NCBI GenBank assembly: GCA_963082875.1
Contig: OY720099.1
Coordinates: 8,928,001-8,992,000, forward strand
Direction of reading: 5' to 3'
DNA: 64,000 nt
From: Corella eumyota
Lineage: Eukaryota; Chordata; Ascidiacea; Phlebobranchia; Corellidae
Numbering within the stretch: position 1 is the stretch's first letter; the number at the start of each line of letters is the position of its first letter. Shown piece after piece: positions 24,501 to 38,400 of the stretch. The translations under genes were made by a program, and so were the position numbers. Under the pieces are notes generated by a model. The model was not told where the DNA came from and did no database searches. It worked only from the letters and a program-made list of their open reading frames with translations.

Positions 24501-27500
24501 ACTGGATCCCGGAGGAGGAGGGGGCAACTCATTTTTGTGGGGGTAGGCGGGTAAAGGGGGTGCTCCCCCTAAAGCAAAAATTATAAGTTTAAAATTAGTT
24601 ATCGATACGTTTGTCTAAATTTGATTCAAAAAAATTTTTAATTTTTTTGAATACCTGAGTTAGGACTAGGTAAGGGTTTTTGGTGTCTAGATCCGGATGG
24701 TAATTTCGAGACAGATTCGTGAGATAAAACCCAAGAAGCTGCAAAAAATAAATATAAATAAAAAATCGAAAAATTTTTAAATAATAACTTAAAGGTAACT
24801 TTTTTTGTAATTTTTTTACATTGAACTTGCACAAATCCAGGTCTGTTCGGTTTAACCGGTGCAGGTTGTCGAAATAAATGATCGGGAATTGTCTTTCGCT
24901 GCGGCGGTAAATTCATTGAATTTGGTAGCGGTGGTACTGGCTTCGAACCTATTTTATTTAAGTGATATTAGTTATAAAACCATTACTTACCTTTGGCAAT
25001 TGTACCTAAGGTGTAATTTAAAATGTCATTTTTGCCATTGAATTTTTAGCAACAAAGAAACATTTTTAAAAACATTAAGTAATGAAACCTACAGTGACCT
25101 ATAAAAACTTTTCAGATTTAATTAAGCAGTTTAATACTAACCTGGGGATGGAGGTTTATGATGAAGAAACGATGATTTATTTGCTGTCGGTGGGGGCTTA
25201 CCTAAAAAATTGTTATGTCAGTAAGTTTATTTTAATATCAATAACCTACAATAACGCTTGGTGAACAATTTGCATGTCCAATTTATATCTACAAAATAAA
25301 TAAAGGTGCCGATTGTGGTGCACTGGTAAACTATAAATGTTAGTTTTGACCATATTACGACAAAAAAAATGCCGACTGGAGGACAGAATGGGCAAGTGCT
25401 TAACAACAAAACATGAAAAAATATTCTAAACACAGGAATATTCACACACCAACAGTATTAGTACACTGCCTTAAATACATCTAAGCTAAATTTAATTTGC
25501 AATTTGCGACTTAATAGTTTTTACTATGTACAAAAGCGTCAATAAAATGTATTTAACAAACAAACAGGCGTTTATTTCTACATTCTTTATATCAAACTCA
25601 GTAACGCTGCGCTGAAACAAGAACTAAGCTCCTTATTAAGGAACATTTAAAGGCGGATAATGGATATTATATTTATATATACTCATATGAATAGCAAAAT
25701 ATCACAAACGGCATAGGCGCATTAAGTTTACAGTTATCGAAAATATGAAGGCGTATATAGTTACTTAAAGTAATACCGTCGTTTTAACATTTTAAGATGC
25801 TTGGCAGTTTGAAGTGAGTTGTTACATTAATTCACATCCGTAATATTAGTATTTTCATTAAATATTCATAGAATTTGACAAACCGAAAAATTAAACATAA
25901 CGACTGTAGAGTTTTTGATTTTACGTTAAGTAAAAAATGCAATGCAGCAAAACTAACCTATTGGCAGTGGTGGCCCCTCGGGATTGACGTTAAACGAATT
26001 GATTCGCGGCCTATCCCCATTTGGTGGTCCTTTATTTTGACTTAAAAACGAATTTGACCGCGAATTTGTACCACTGGATGAAGAGGAGTTACTTCTCGAC
26101 ACCTCGTTGCTTATTCGCCAGGGTGGTTCCTTTTTTCCTGTCCGCCAAGAGGGGCTATCGTTGCTTTTACTATCTTCGACCGGACTTGGAAAGGAATGTG
26201 ATGTTGATGCGGTACTAAATGGCGCTTGTTTGTTTTTTTCCTGATCTTGTTTTCGTAACCAGGGCGGTGCATTGTCACCAGTGTTATCAGGCTTTGGTTT
26301 CTCCCATGGTTTTGAAGCAGGACTTGGTTTAAATTCTGTAGTTTCATTAATAACAATAGGTTTAGGTCTAGCCCAAGCGGGTTTTGAAGGCGGAGTAGGT
26401 TCCTCCGGTTTGTCAACTGTTTTTTCCAACACTACTGGTGGTTTACTAGTGGTATTGGGGACAATCGGTTTTGGTTTTTGCCATGCTGGTTTAGGTGGTG
26501 TCTCCTGTGGCTTTTCCCATGGTTTGTTAACTGGTCCGTTGGATGTATCGTTGGTTTTCCATGATGGTTTATTAACACTTGTGTTGTTGTTTACCCCGGA
26601 CCCACTTTCCTTTTTTGCTCTATTTTTTTGTAGTTCAAGTTTCCATGCGGGAACGTTTGTATTTTGATCATTTGACTTCGAATGCAAAAACGAGTTCGAG
26701 TTCTAAACATTAACAAAAACATGATCAAGCTAATTAATTTTTTAAACTTATTATATTATTAATTTTATCAAGTTACAAAACAAAGAAATCAGCGAGTCTT
26801 ACCGAAGCTGGCTGCCCATACATCTTGGCTAAATCATTAACGTTAGGCTAAAAAAACATAACAGAAATGTTAAACTTAAAATAATCTACATTTTTTATTA
26901 CTGACTGCATCGCAGCTTTACTTGAATAAATAATCTAACTATCAGTTACACTAATTTTAAAAGGGGGTGTACATAAAATGCTATACACATTTTATATACA
27001 TTGAGTAGTGGCAATCTGCTGTGAAACCACACAAACAATAGGTAATTACGCCATTCCCCGCATTTTATGCCATTAATATATCTTTATAATAACTAAAAGT
27101 GTAAAACTAGAGTGTATAATACTCCATATAATGATCATTTATCTATAAAAATGTCTAAAATCCAATTTTTGCTCTTCAAAACATAACTCATAACATTACT
27201 TTTTCTTTTATGTATTACACGCAGTATTGATTAAGCTTACAGCGGAACAAGGAAATAAAGTGACGTCATAATAAGCCATTACACATGATGACTAAACAAC
27301 CGAAGTTTCTGTGTTGCAAACACTTAAACTTTTAAAAATAACAACGAATTCAATTTGTTCGGGGTTAGATAAATAAACCGAGTAAAACAATTTTACTTTA
27401 GTGTAATATATTATGTGGGGCTATTTGGTTGTGTATTGTTTTATTAAATATTAATTCGATTATTGGCACAATTTTAAATTTACCTAAAAACACATGGGCC

Positions 27501-28126
27501 AATAGTCAAATCGTTTTAGAAAAAAATATAAAAATAATGTTTAATAAGTGCAAATAAACTTTTATATTAAGATCAAAAAATCCCTTAATGTTAAAGAAAG
27601 TGAAGGCCGAAATTAAAATATATAAATCAATAAGGTATGGCTTAAATACACTTTCGTTTTAAAATCCCGGCGCATTTTCAGTGGATATTTACGATATATT
27701 TATTAATCATTTATTAAAAGAGGAGAGCAATGGCCTTGTTGTAATATTAACACCGTTTATGGTCAAAAAGTGACCGTTTTAATAAATAAAAGCTTTATTT
27801 TTTATAATTTTATACAGTCCACAACTAGCAAATTTCGAACCGAATTTGGCAAAAATTTAATTTTAAATTGCTTAGTTTTTATGTTACTATAATATTTTGA
27901 GTTGACGAATAATAGACTTGGTTGATTAAAACTAATATATGCAACCCATTAATTTGCGCTTTATAGTCTTAATAATTATTTTAATAAAATTTAGTACTGC
28001 CTGTTAAATACCTCTTTGTATTATGTTTTTTTTACAATGGCTGTTTGTAAATGCACCTAATTAAGGCTATGGCCTATAATCTACACGCGTGAATAGCTTA
28101 ATAATATCCAAATAAACACTTACCAT
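21506..28126 (-). CDS. FYB-like: ADAP/FYB-like adaptor protein with helical SH3 domain
   Basis: A cytosolic scaffold; vertebrate ADAP couples receptor signalling to integrins and actin through SLP-76, SKAP and Ena/VASP. Seventeen exons close in phase to 632 residues: 28126-28124, 26847-26803, 26702-25958, 25201-25142, 24948-24820, 24738-24655, 24568-24458, 24302-24273, 24117-24021, 23862-23795, 23659-23631, 23546-23479, 23358-23265, 22818-22656, 22220-22139, 22052-21994, 21537-21506. The N-terminus (PNVNDLAKMYG) resembles FYB's DVKSLMAKF start. A long Pro/Lys/Trp region with KPAWQKPKP repeats follows, then polyproline runs (LPPPPPGSSLPPPLPG), a Lys/Glu-rich helix ending EMRKKF, and the SH3-like domain at about 522-590 (QQTIEIIRMVDNPKGKWLVR, then YGYVESDNID). 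Five tyrosine motifs occur: LYDDT, LYDET, LYEDV, IYDET and VYEEV. FYB2 or PRAM1 are alternative relatives. Family is fairly firm; function in a tunicate is inference. Confidence 0.9.
22275..22495. mobile_element. MITE-like element, 'TTCGGT' family, copy 3 (best-defined ends)
   Basis: The left end GCCAATATTACCGAAAATAA and right end CACTTTTCGGTAATAGGGC form terminal inverted repeats (core TATTACCGAAAA / TTTTCGGTAATA). The interior has GGACATATTCCTAAAAACC, ATTTCACCGAAATTC, ATCGGGTAC, TTTTCGGGTAAAC and CTATTCGGTAAAAC, so TTCGGTAAA-like units recur on both strands. It lies immediately upstream, in the gene's sense, of the exon at 22220-22139 of the adaptor gene, within the intron. Confidence 0.6.
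22900..23105 (-). mobile_element. tRNA-derived SINE, intron copy C
   Basis: In the adaptor gene's intron. It has TTTACCCTGACCCAGTCTCG at the low end, TTGATAACTAATCTACTGAT in the middle, GACGCTACGGCATGGAAGC and a decayed reverse B-box (GGTAATCGAACAG) at the high end. This is the least degraded of the three minus-oriented copies in the window. It is bounded by AT-rich DNA with no clear target-site duplication. Confidence 0.65.
25305..25400. repeat. Dispersed 'TGCCG-TTGTGG' repeat, copy 2
   Basis: GTGCCGATTGTGGTGCACTGG followed by TTAGTTTTGACCATATTACG and an A-run aligns with the copy at 21205-21305 in the same orientation. It sits in the intron between the large proline-rich exon and the next exon of the adaptor. 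Confidence 0.45.
26848..28123 (-). other. First intron of the adaptor gene
   Basis: This 1.3 kb intron separates the initiator ATG from the rest of the coding sequence. It contains a perfect TGACGTCA at 27261-27268. Otherwise it is AT-rich with no open frame I would call. Its position right after the ATG makes it a likely site for regulatory sequence. Confidence 0.55.
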
Positions 28127-29880
28127 ATTTCTTCGATTTCTTTTTTCTAATTATTTTATGAACACTTGGCTTGTATTAATTGACTCTCGTTGTAGCCTAT
28201 ATGAACAGTAAGGTTCTAAGGTCTAGTGTTGCGAAATGTTGGTTTGATTAATAACCAAGTACAGGCGATGTACACAAAAAGGTGAACAAAAAAATCAAAT
28301 TTATTGCTAAGACAATAAACAACTGCGCTTCACAGCAAACTGCGTGATATGTTTTTCCCTGCTTGCTAGTTCAACGTGATGGTTGGGTGACTTTATGCTT
28401 ACTGTAATATTTCATTCATGTTAATTATTAACCATGTTCAGACGATCCATGCACTGGAGTTAACAATACTAAAACTTTATTACTTTTACTACAAACCAAA
28501 TTGCTATAAAAAAATTGTGATATGCTTAACTGGACTTAACTATTTTTTATGAGTAATTACTGAATAATATTAAATCCATTTTGTTTAGTATTGATTCTCT
28601 TTTTTTAAATTTAAATAGTCTTTCTTTAAATAAGGTTTGTGTACTTTGGGCAACAACTTCTCTCTATAGAGGCGAAATTTTAATACACTTAATTATTGGT
28701 TACATTAATTTTCTTACTTTTTGTAACAGAAATCGCACTTTGCTAACATGACATACCTCACGATGAGGTATACGCTAAAACAACATAAACAAAATTATAT
28801 TTATAGTTTACAAACCATAGTGATTAATAGAATATAAATAAATTGTTAACTAAAGACACATTTTGCATATAAAATCAAAACAAGTCAGCCACCATCTACG
28901 AATATATGTTTTTATTACATTTTTAACAAATAAATAGGTCACTAACTTGTTCTTTACTATAATATCTATAATTACCCACTTCATAGTCCAAAAAATTCCA
29001 AGCTTTAGGCAAATAAATTTGTATACGTTTTACTAATAGCAAAAAACAGCTAAAATGTGATACCTATTACCTGTGTAACTTATTTTTTTTATAAATTGCT
29101 AATAATGTAATTTAGCAACATCTAATGGTCCACAGTACATACTACTGAGTATATAAAACTTTGTTGTCAGATTTATGACCTTTTTTGATGGTTCGAAAGT
29201 AAAAGTGAGTGGAAACAAGGAGAATTTGCCCACGCAGCAGGCAATCCGAAGTTACGCTTGGTTAACCCATGAATCAGTAAAAATAGGCTTACAAAACAAG
29301 TATGCAAGGAAGTAATCAAGCATAAATTACATGTTAAAATCCGAGCTTACACTTCCAAGAGTTTCACGGTTTCATAAACTTAGAAACGCTGATAAAAAAA
29401 CATCAAAAATATGAACTGTTTGATTTAACTGGATTTTACAGGCCCTTGTTAACAACTTTTTTTATAAATATAAATTACAAATGATGAGTTTGTCATTTTG
29501 TATTTTGCTGTAACCACTTACCAAGAAAGAATAGTACAGAACATAGTCGGTTAGGCAACTTAAAAGAAACGCGACACAAAATCGTTCGTCAGTTCGTTAA
29601 GTTCGGTATTCACATAAAGGAAACTTAAAACAAGAAAGCAAAGAACTGGCACCATTTGATAAAACATTAAAACTTAAGTTCGCCTTTTTCACAACTACTG
29701 TATAGTGAAGAACTAAGAAATTGTAATAAAAAATAGTTAATACTACAAAAAATAACAAAGACATTCTCAAAAAAGTTTTTTTTTTTAACTTCTCGTCACC
29801 TTCGGAAACTTGACATGTACTCTGGTACGCCATGACCTTAAAATGTCGGCGCCATTAAGCCATGCCATCCGTTTCTTTTT
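28127..29880. other. Intergenic region between the adaptor 5' end and RPS2 3' end
   Basis: About 1.75 kb between two minus-strand genes. The part nearest 28127 is the presumed promoter and 5' UTR of the adaptor gene, and the part nearest 29880 is the RPS2 3' UTR. There is no TATA box I would trust and no open frame with recognisable content. The 78-codon minus frame at 29833-29597 looks like chance. Confidence 0.4.
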
Positions 29881-32065
<2,185 letters not shown>

Positions 32066-33779
32066 ACTTAAAAAAAATTAAAAGTAACAAAAAAATTAGT
32101 ATACGGTCTTACGCTCCACCGAATGCACTTAAAATGTACAAATAAAGTTACGACTACAACTTAATGATGCAATTATTTAAATAAAATTATTAAAAGGTTT
32201 GATTATAACAGATAAACAAAATTTATACACTTACTTTGTTGTGGTGATGATTGAAAAGATGGTAAAAATGTATGTACAGCAATACGTGTGGAAGTCACGT
32301 GGTTATTTCAGAAAAGCATTTTTTATTTATCCCCAAATTTTAAAAATGTGTAAATTTAAACTAAACAATACTTTTCGTGCCTGTATCAAATTATTAAAAC
32401 AAAACTACATAAAAATTATTTTTTGTTATTTAAGTATTAAAAAACTGCATGTTTATTTGTTTTCGACGTGCATTTTTTAACATCTACTCGAAATGCCAGC
32501 AGTGTTTTTATAAATTTTTAACCTAATGATTTTGAATGTTTCATAACCTATAAATTTGATTTTTGGTTAAGCAAAAATACTTTTAGAATAAAAATAGAAA
32601 ATCTACTTAAAAACAGTGCGTAGAAGTTAAAGAAATTAGATCATGACCAAATGTGGCAAGGATGATTACAGGCTGTTGTTACACCTGCATCTAATGACCG
32701 ATAAAAAAGTTTTTGAACTATTAACAATATATTTAAAAAAAAGATTCATTCTTGCTTAAATTTTAATATTAAACCAGTTTGCATTTATTTAGATCACCAA
32801 ATCGAGTTTAAGTAAAAAATATAACATGTTTTATTTTTTTTAAAACAATATATATCCGTGAAAGAAACTTTCACAAATTTTATAATAACAGTTTTTTAAT
32901 TATAGTTTAAAATTATAATTTGATTATTTTAAGTAGGTTGTTAGTTTTATTATTGTAAAAGTTTTTTTTATTTTAAAAATAAACTTTTGTTATTTGTTGC
33001 ATAGATATCATTTTTTTGTATTAATATTTAAACATTAAAATATAGCTTTTAAATTTGATCAATTGTATTATATTCTAGTAAGTAAAAGTATATTTAACAA
33101 ATTATATTTTGTTAGTTTATTAAATTTAAATGCAGCTTTAATTATTAAAATTAAGTCTAAATATTTACAAGTTTGTTTAAAATCAATATTAAATATTAAA
33201 ATATTTAAAGACAATATTTAAAAATTATCAAACTATTTTAAACCTTATTAATTTTTCTAGTTAAATATATATTTAAATGTAAGCAGCTTATATTACTAAT
33301 TAGCCTAACATTGGGGCTATTTTTAGAGCACTTTCATAAATAAATTTATAAAAAGAGACCTCCTGGACCCTTTTGTTTGAAATTGTTTTCGTAAACCATC
33401 GGGAGAAGGAGGGAAAAGAGTGGGAGGATGTTTATTCTCTTTCTTTCTCCTTGTTTATTTTTGCAAACACTATATTGTGTGTGCCGAATGTCTGGCTGGT
33501 TTAAACATAACGCCCTTTCCCATAATGTTAGGTGCAGGCGAGATGTTTATTTTGCGTCCGCGTGGCTTTCATTGACATGCGGGCCCGTACTTTAGCTCTC
33601 CGATATAACCACGCACACACATACAAGCGCAAACACACGCACCAAACATTAAGGCTGGCCGAGTCGAAAAGGTTTATGTTTCTTTACCGTCGTTTATTGT
33701 TGTTGGGTAGACTCATTCTGTACACATTAGAAAAAAAGAGGTAAGGAAAAGTTTGTGTTTGACGACCCTACGAGCGCAT
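32066..33779. other. Divergent intergenic region, RPS2 to forkhead gene
   Basis: RPS2's promoter should lie just right of 32066. From about 32700 to 33340 the DNA is extremely AT-rich (runs of TTAAATATTAAAATATTTAAA type) and I see nothing coding. From about 33360 onward the composition becomes much less AT-rich, with purine-rich (GGGAGAAGGAGGGAAAAGAG) and CA-rich (CACGCACACACATACAAGCG) patches. This is likely the upstream regulatory region of the forkhead gene. Confidence 0.45.
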
Positions 33780-33870
33780 CCAGTTATACGAGGCTGTCGT
33801 TAAAGAATTATTACTCATCGCCGTCGGGAAGTCAAGTTTGAAGAAAAACTCAATTTATCCTCAATTATTA
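33780..33870 (+). other. Candidate 5' UTR exon of the forkhead/zinc-finger gene
   Basis: A less AT-rich segment without a usable ATG ends ATTATTAAA/GTAAGTTTTG, a strong splice donor. The next good acceptor on this strand is TTTTTTTTGTTAG at about 35379-35391, just before the first coding exon. The left end, meaning the transcription start, is unknown. This is inference from splice signals only. Confidence 0.35.
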
Positions 33871-35405
33871 AAGTAAGTTTTGCTTCATTTTTAAGTGTGT
33901 TAGCAATATTTAACTTGAGTAATAATGTACATGTGCATGATTATTAACTGTTTGTTTTACCATAAGATCTTGCGTAAAGTGAAAAGTTTGAACGAATGGT
34001 TTTAAAATGCCACGTGGTCACATAACTTTTTTATTTTGTTTACTTCGTTCAACTAGCTAGCCTCTTAAATAACTTGATTTAATCAAAATACGTGGGGGCG
34101 AAAGTTGTGATGAATATAGATTTGCTTTAAATGTATTCGCAAAGATGTTAGTGTATAAAAGAAAACACTTTTTACAAGTTAAGTTTGACGATTCCCAGAT
34201 CGTCTCTCTTTCGTTGTAAAAACAAATCTGTTTCCATGAAGTCTGCGATAAGGAAAACAAACGCATAAACATAGAGGGGGGGGGAAAACCTGTAGGTTTT
34301 CATTTCACACGGAACGCTTTAACATTTGTTTCTCACAGCCTGATTATAGATTGTTTATTCAATCCCGCCTTAATCGAGCGCAAGAATTTCGTTACAAACG
34401 AATATTATCGTACGATGTTGCATCAGAAACGAGGACCTCTCTAAATTGGAACACCGTAGCGATAATATGTTTGTGTTCGGTTAAAATTTAACTTTGATTT
34501 GCTTATTCTAAAAGGCCCGCTAAGCGTTGTTTGTTTTCCGCTGGATCCCGTTTTATTATCTCTATCACGTCGCGGCCCTTGTCATACAAATAACAATTTA
34601 CGATGCCTGTTGTTATGGCTATAAGTCGAGCGGACTGGATCAAACCGGTTTTCGCGATGCCCCAAACCGGACTTGCCCGTTAAATAAACAAAAATATTTG
34701 TGGCTCATAAATAAGCAACTCATTAAGGCAACAAGCGGCAGTACATGCTTACGCAATTCATTCGTAAATATTAATATATTAAAGTTATAAAATGTAAAGA
34801 AAATGGAGTATTTAAATAATTGATAATTAACAAGCAAACAATTATTGATTTAATTCTACAGTGGTAGTTCACATGCTTTTTTTTGTTTGAACTTTTAATT
34901 GTTTCGTGCTAACAATAATTTTTTAGTGTATAAAAAAATTAAGTATTTTTGCTTAAAATTTTACATTTTACGCCAGCCAGGGGTGGCGCTGCTGCGCAGT
35001 TTAATACCAAAAATGAAAATCGGAAATTGACTTGCATCTACTTACAACCTTACATTTTTTTACATATGTAACGAATCATTTAACTTTCTATATACAGTAA
35101 ATATTTCTAAAATGTTATAATAAATAAAAAATGGTGTGCTTGACTATAAAGTAACTTTAAATATTAACTATAAAAAATAATAAAAAATTATGTAACATAT
35201 TTCTCTATATTGTTGGTTTGTTTATCTAGTTTGTTGACACAGTTCCAACGTTTTGTTTACGTTGTTTACTCACTTTGTTTATTATTATTTTAATTTTTCT
35301 TGTCAATCAAAACAAAAAAGCTGTTGTCAAAACAAGCAACCTTTTTTCTTCACATATAATTTAATTTTTTGTGTTTTTTTTTGTTAGATTTAGACTGTGT
35401 GCATT

Positions 35406-38400
35406 ATGGAAGTTGTGAAAACAACCCCTAAAACTTCAACTCAACACGAAGGTAATTAAAATGGTGGCCTATGATCAACTATTATACAATTTGCTTAATA
35501 TAACCTTATGTCTTTTGGGTTTGTTTTTGTTGTAGCCTTAATTGTTATTTTGTGCAACGAGTACAGTTATAAATAATATCTTTGTTGTTTACATTATAAA
35601 TAATTGACAGCAATTAAGCCAGCTGACGTGTGGGTTCTTAATTTGAATATCAGAATTGTTTATATTAAGAAACTACAGCATTATTCTAACTGAAAAAAAA
35701 AACGTGCCAATAAGCGGTAAACTTCGGCAAAAACAACTTAATTTGCTAAAAAAATTTGGCACAATTTTGTTTTAAAATCATTAATATTAATATGTGATAT
35801 AAACGATAGCGGCATATTTAGAATATTTTTACTAAAATTTGCACAGTCATTGGCGATTAAAGATTTGTATGCAAAAATATTTGGTAATAGATATTTTCAT
35901 TTCTCCTGTTCTCACACAACGCCTGGTATTTTCTGTTGTGTATATTATGATTAACCCAAATAATGTTGTGTAATATTAACAAACACTAAAAGGAATTGGG
36001 TGAGACGGGTGTAACTTTAGTCATAGTTAACAGAGGTTTTTCTATAATCTCATTGTGATTTTAAATGCGCATTTAGACCGTGATGTCATATATCCATACA
36101 CCACAATCAACAACGTTAATAATAGATTAACAAAAGTCTAACGTACAGTCATGAAAAATCACAACCAATTTGCGTAAACCTAATCGTTTATTTATAACAT
36201 CAACACAAAAATAGATTTAACTGTTGTTAAGCGTACATCACAAGGTATATACAGGTGTGTGGGTGATTTTAAGCAATCGCTTGCAGTTTAGTTTTCTCGC
36301 ATAAGGAGAGTGTGAAAACAGTCACGTGACCACGCGTACCCACGCGGTCGGCCCGATGACAAGCAGACATCAGATTGTGTTTAATGTAAACGCGCTGTTG
36401 CCGTTAAAACAACAAGAAATTTCCGACGCCCTCCGCGCCGGAGAAGGATCTGCAGGTTCCTGAGTTTTGGAATGCGTGGCGCTTCAACGCTGACAAAAGC
36501 CAAACCAGTTTGCAGGAACTGTAAACATTGCAGACAAGTAATGCGTTTAAAGTTGTGTTACATTTTTGGCACGCCACAGAAAATATTTAAAGTTATCTGT
36601 TCGACTGTAGATTGTGAGATTGAACCGATTTTTAATCAAATTTATACAAATTTTATTCGACTCTGTTTATAATACAAAAAGTAACAAAAACTCTTAAAGT
36701 AAAATTTTAATAATTAAATCATATGCTTTTAAACATTTTTGTTAAATTAGGTTAAAATAGATAATTAGGATTATTTATCAAATGATTTTGCTGTTAGCTC
36801 TGAAATTTCGATTTCCGCGAAATTAAAGAAGAAAACATATTCTACTTTCTAAGGCTTATTAACAATTGCAAATAACATTTGGGCCTACTATGACAATCCA
36901 AAATATTTTTTTTAATTAATTAGGTTTCACGTTTTTCGTTTTTATTTTAATTCTGGAGTATATTTATATTTTTTTTCACATACAAGATTTAATTATGTCC
37001 TGTTAATTGTGTTCACCGCGATAAAAAAGGCAATGTATATCATAATAGCAATAAAAACATAAAAATTGCAACAAAATATTTGTATAATTATTGTTATGTT
37101 TTAATAACAACGACAATTTAATGACGTTTTTCAAGTAATTTGATTAGAAAAACGTTACAATCTAGAAAGAGAACCTGTGCAGGAAAAAGGCAAAACGAGA
37201 GAAGATTGTGTGACGTAACCTCATCGTAAACAAAATGCGAACTTACTTGTCATTCGAATTATATTAAAATAAGCACGACGATAAGGTCGCGGTTAATTTT
37301 CGGAAATAAAATGGATTTGTTTTAGTTTGTTTTAGAAAATTACCCGAAATTAAAATTTTTGATCGATTGCTTTTAAATTTAATTGGGTTAATTGCCTAAA
37401 CGAATAAATGTTTACGCATTGTTTATCATGTCATTTTAACATGAAAGTTAAGTAATGTTATTGAGTCATAATGAATTGCTTGTTTATTATGACGTTTGTT
37501 AATTTGTCATTTTAGTTTTGTAACGAACATAGGTTGTCAATTATGACGACATAAACCATATATTGTTACGAATTAACATTCGCTATTGTTTTAACGTAGT
37601 AAACAAGTACAGGCAGACAGGTTAGCCCATAGAATCTCAGTTCAACACTTAATCATATTAGTCAAGTTAAAATCATCTGGTCTTAGTCTATTGATGCTTC
37701 AAACTGTTGTTTACAAGTGTTTATCACTTAAGTAAAGCGTAGCTAGAAAAAATAATTGTATAAACACACAAAAAATTTATATCAGGAAAGTTAAGGACCA
37801 AATGATATTAAGCCTATCAGGTTATTGTATAGTAAAAACAGCCGTGGTTCTATATGATTATAGCGAAAAGAAACCGTTGTTAAAATAAGCGTAAACATTA
37901 TGTTACTCAATTCAGCATCCTGTTTTCTAAAAGCAAAGCGGATATTTTTAGCAAGTTATTCTATTGATTTGAGCGCAATATTCAATACCCTTTGTTAAGG
38001 CTTTGTTTATTGGGCTTACTGATGGCATTGTGATGCTCCATTGTTCGCCGTGTTTGTGTTGTTTGGCTCGCAACAACAGCTTTTTGTTATTGTTGGCGTT
38101 AGCTTGGGGAAGCCATTAAGTTCGAATATGTGGCAATTCTTTTGTCGATTCCCGCAATGAAATATTAATACCCTGAGAGGCATCGCCGCGTCTCAGTTGT
38201 CTTTTTTTGTTCGGGCATCGATTAATCGATATTTGTGTTTTATTGAGCGTTCGTGTTTGCTTTGTCGTAGACAAGATGAAAACCCTAGTTACAGGATTAA
38301 AAAAACATCGGCGACTTCAACAATACAAAAACAAAGTTGTCGCAGAAGTATAATAAGTTTAACCTAGCTAAATGCGGAAACTGTAAAATGCAGTATTTTT

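Noticed and set aside
26111-26667. Open frames of 101 (minus) and 131 (plus) codons
   Set aside because: Both overlap the large proline-rich adaptor exon in other frames; the Gly/Leu-rich plus frame is the antisense image of Pro/Lys-rich codons.
36472-36672. Short frame with a CRNCKHC motif, considered as a zinc-binding first exon of the forkhead gene
   Set aside because: Its donor phase (0) would give an immediate stop or wrong frame at both acceptors of the next exon.
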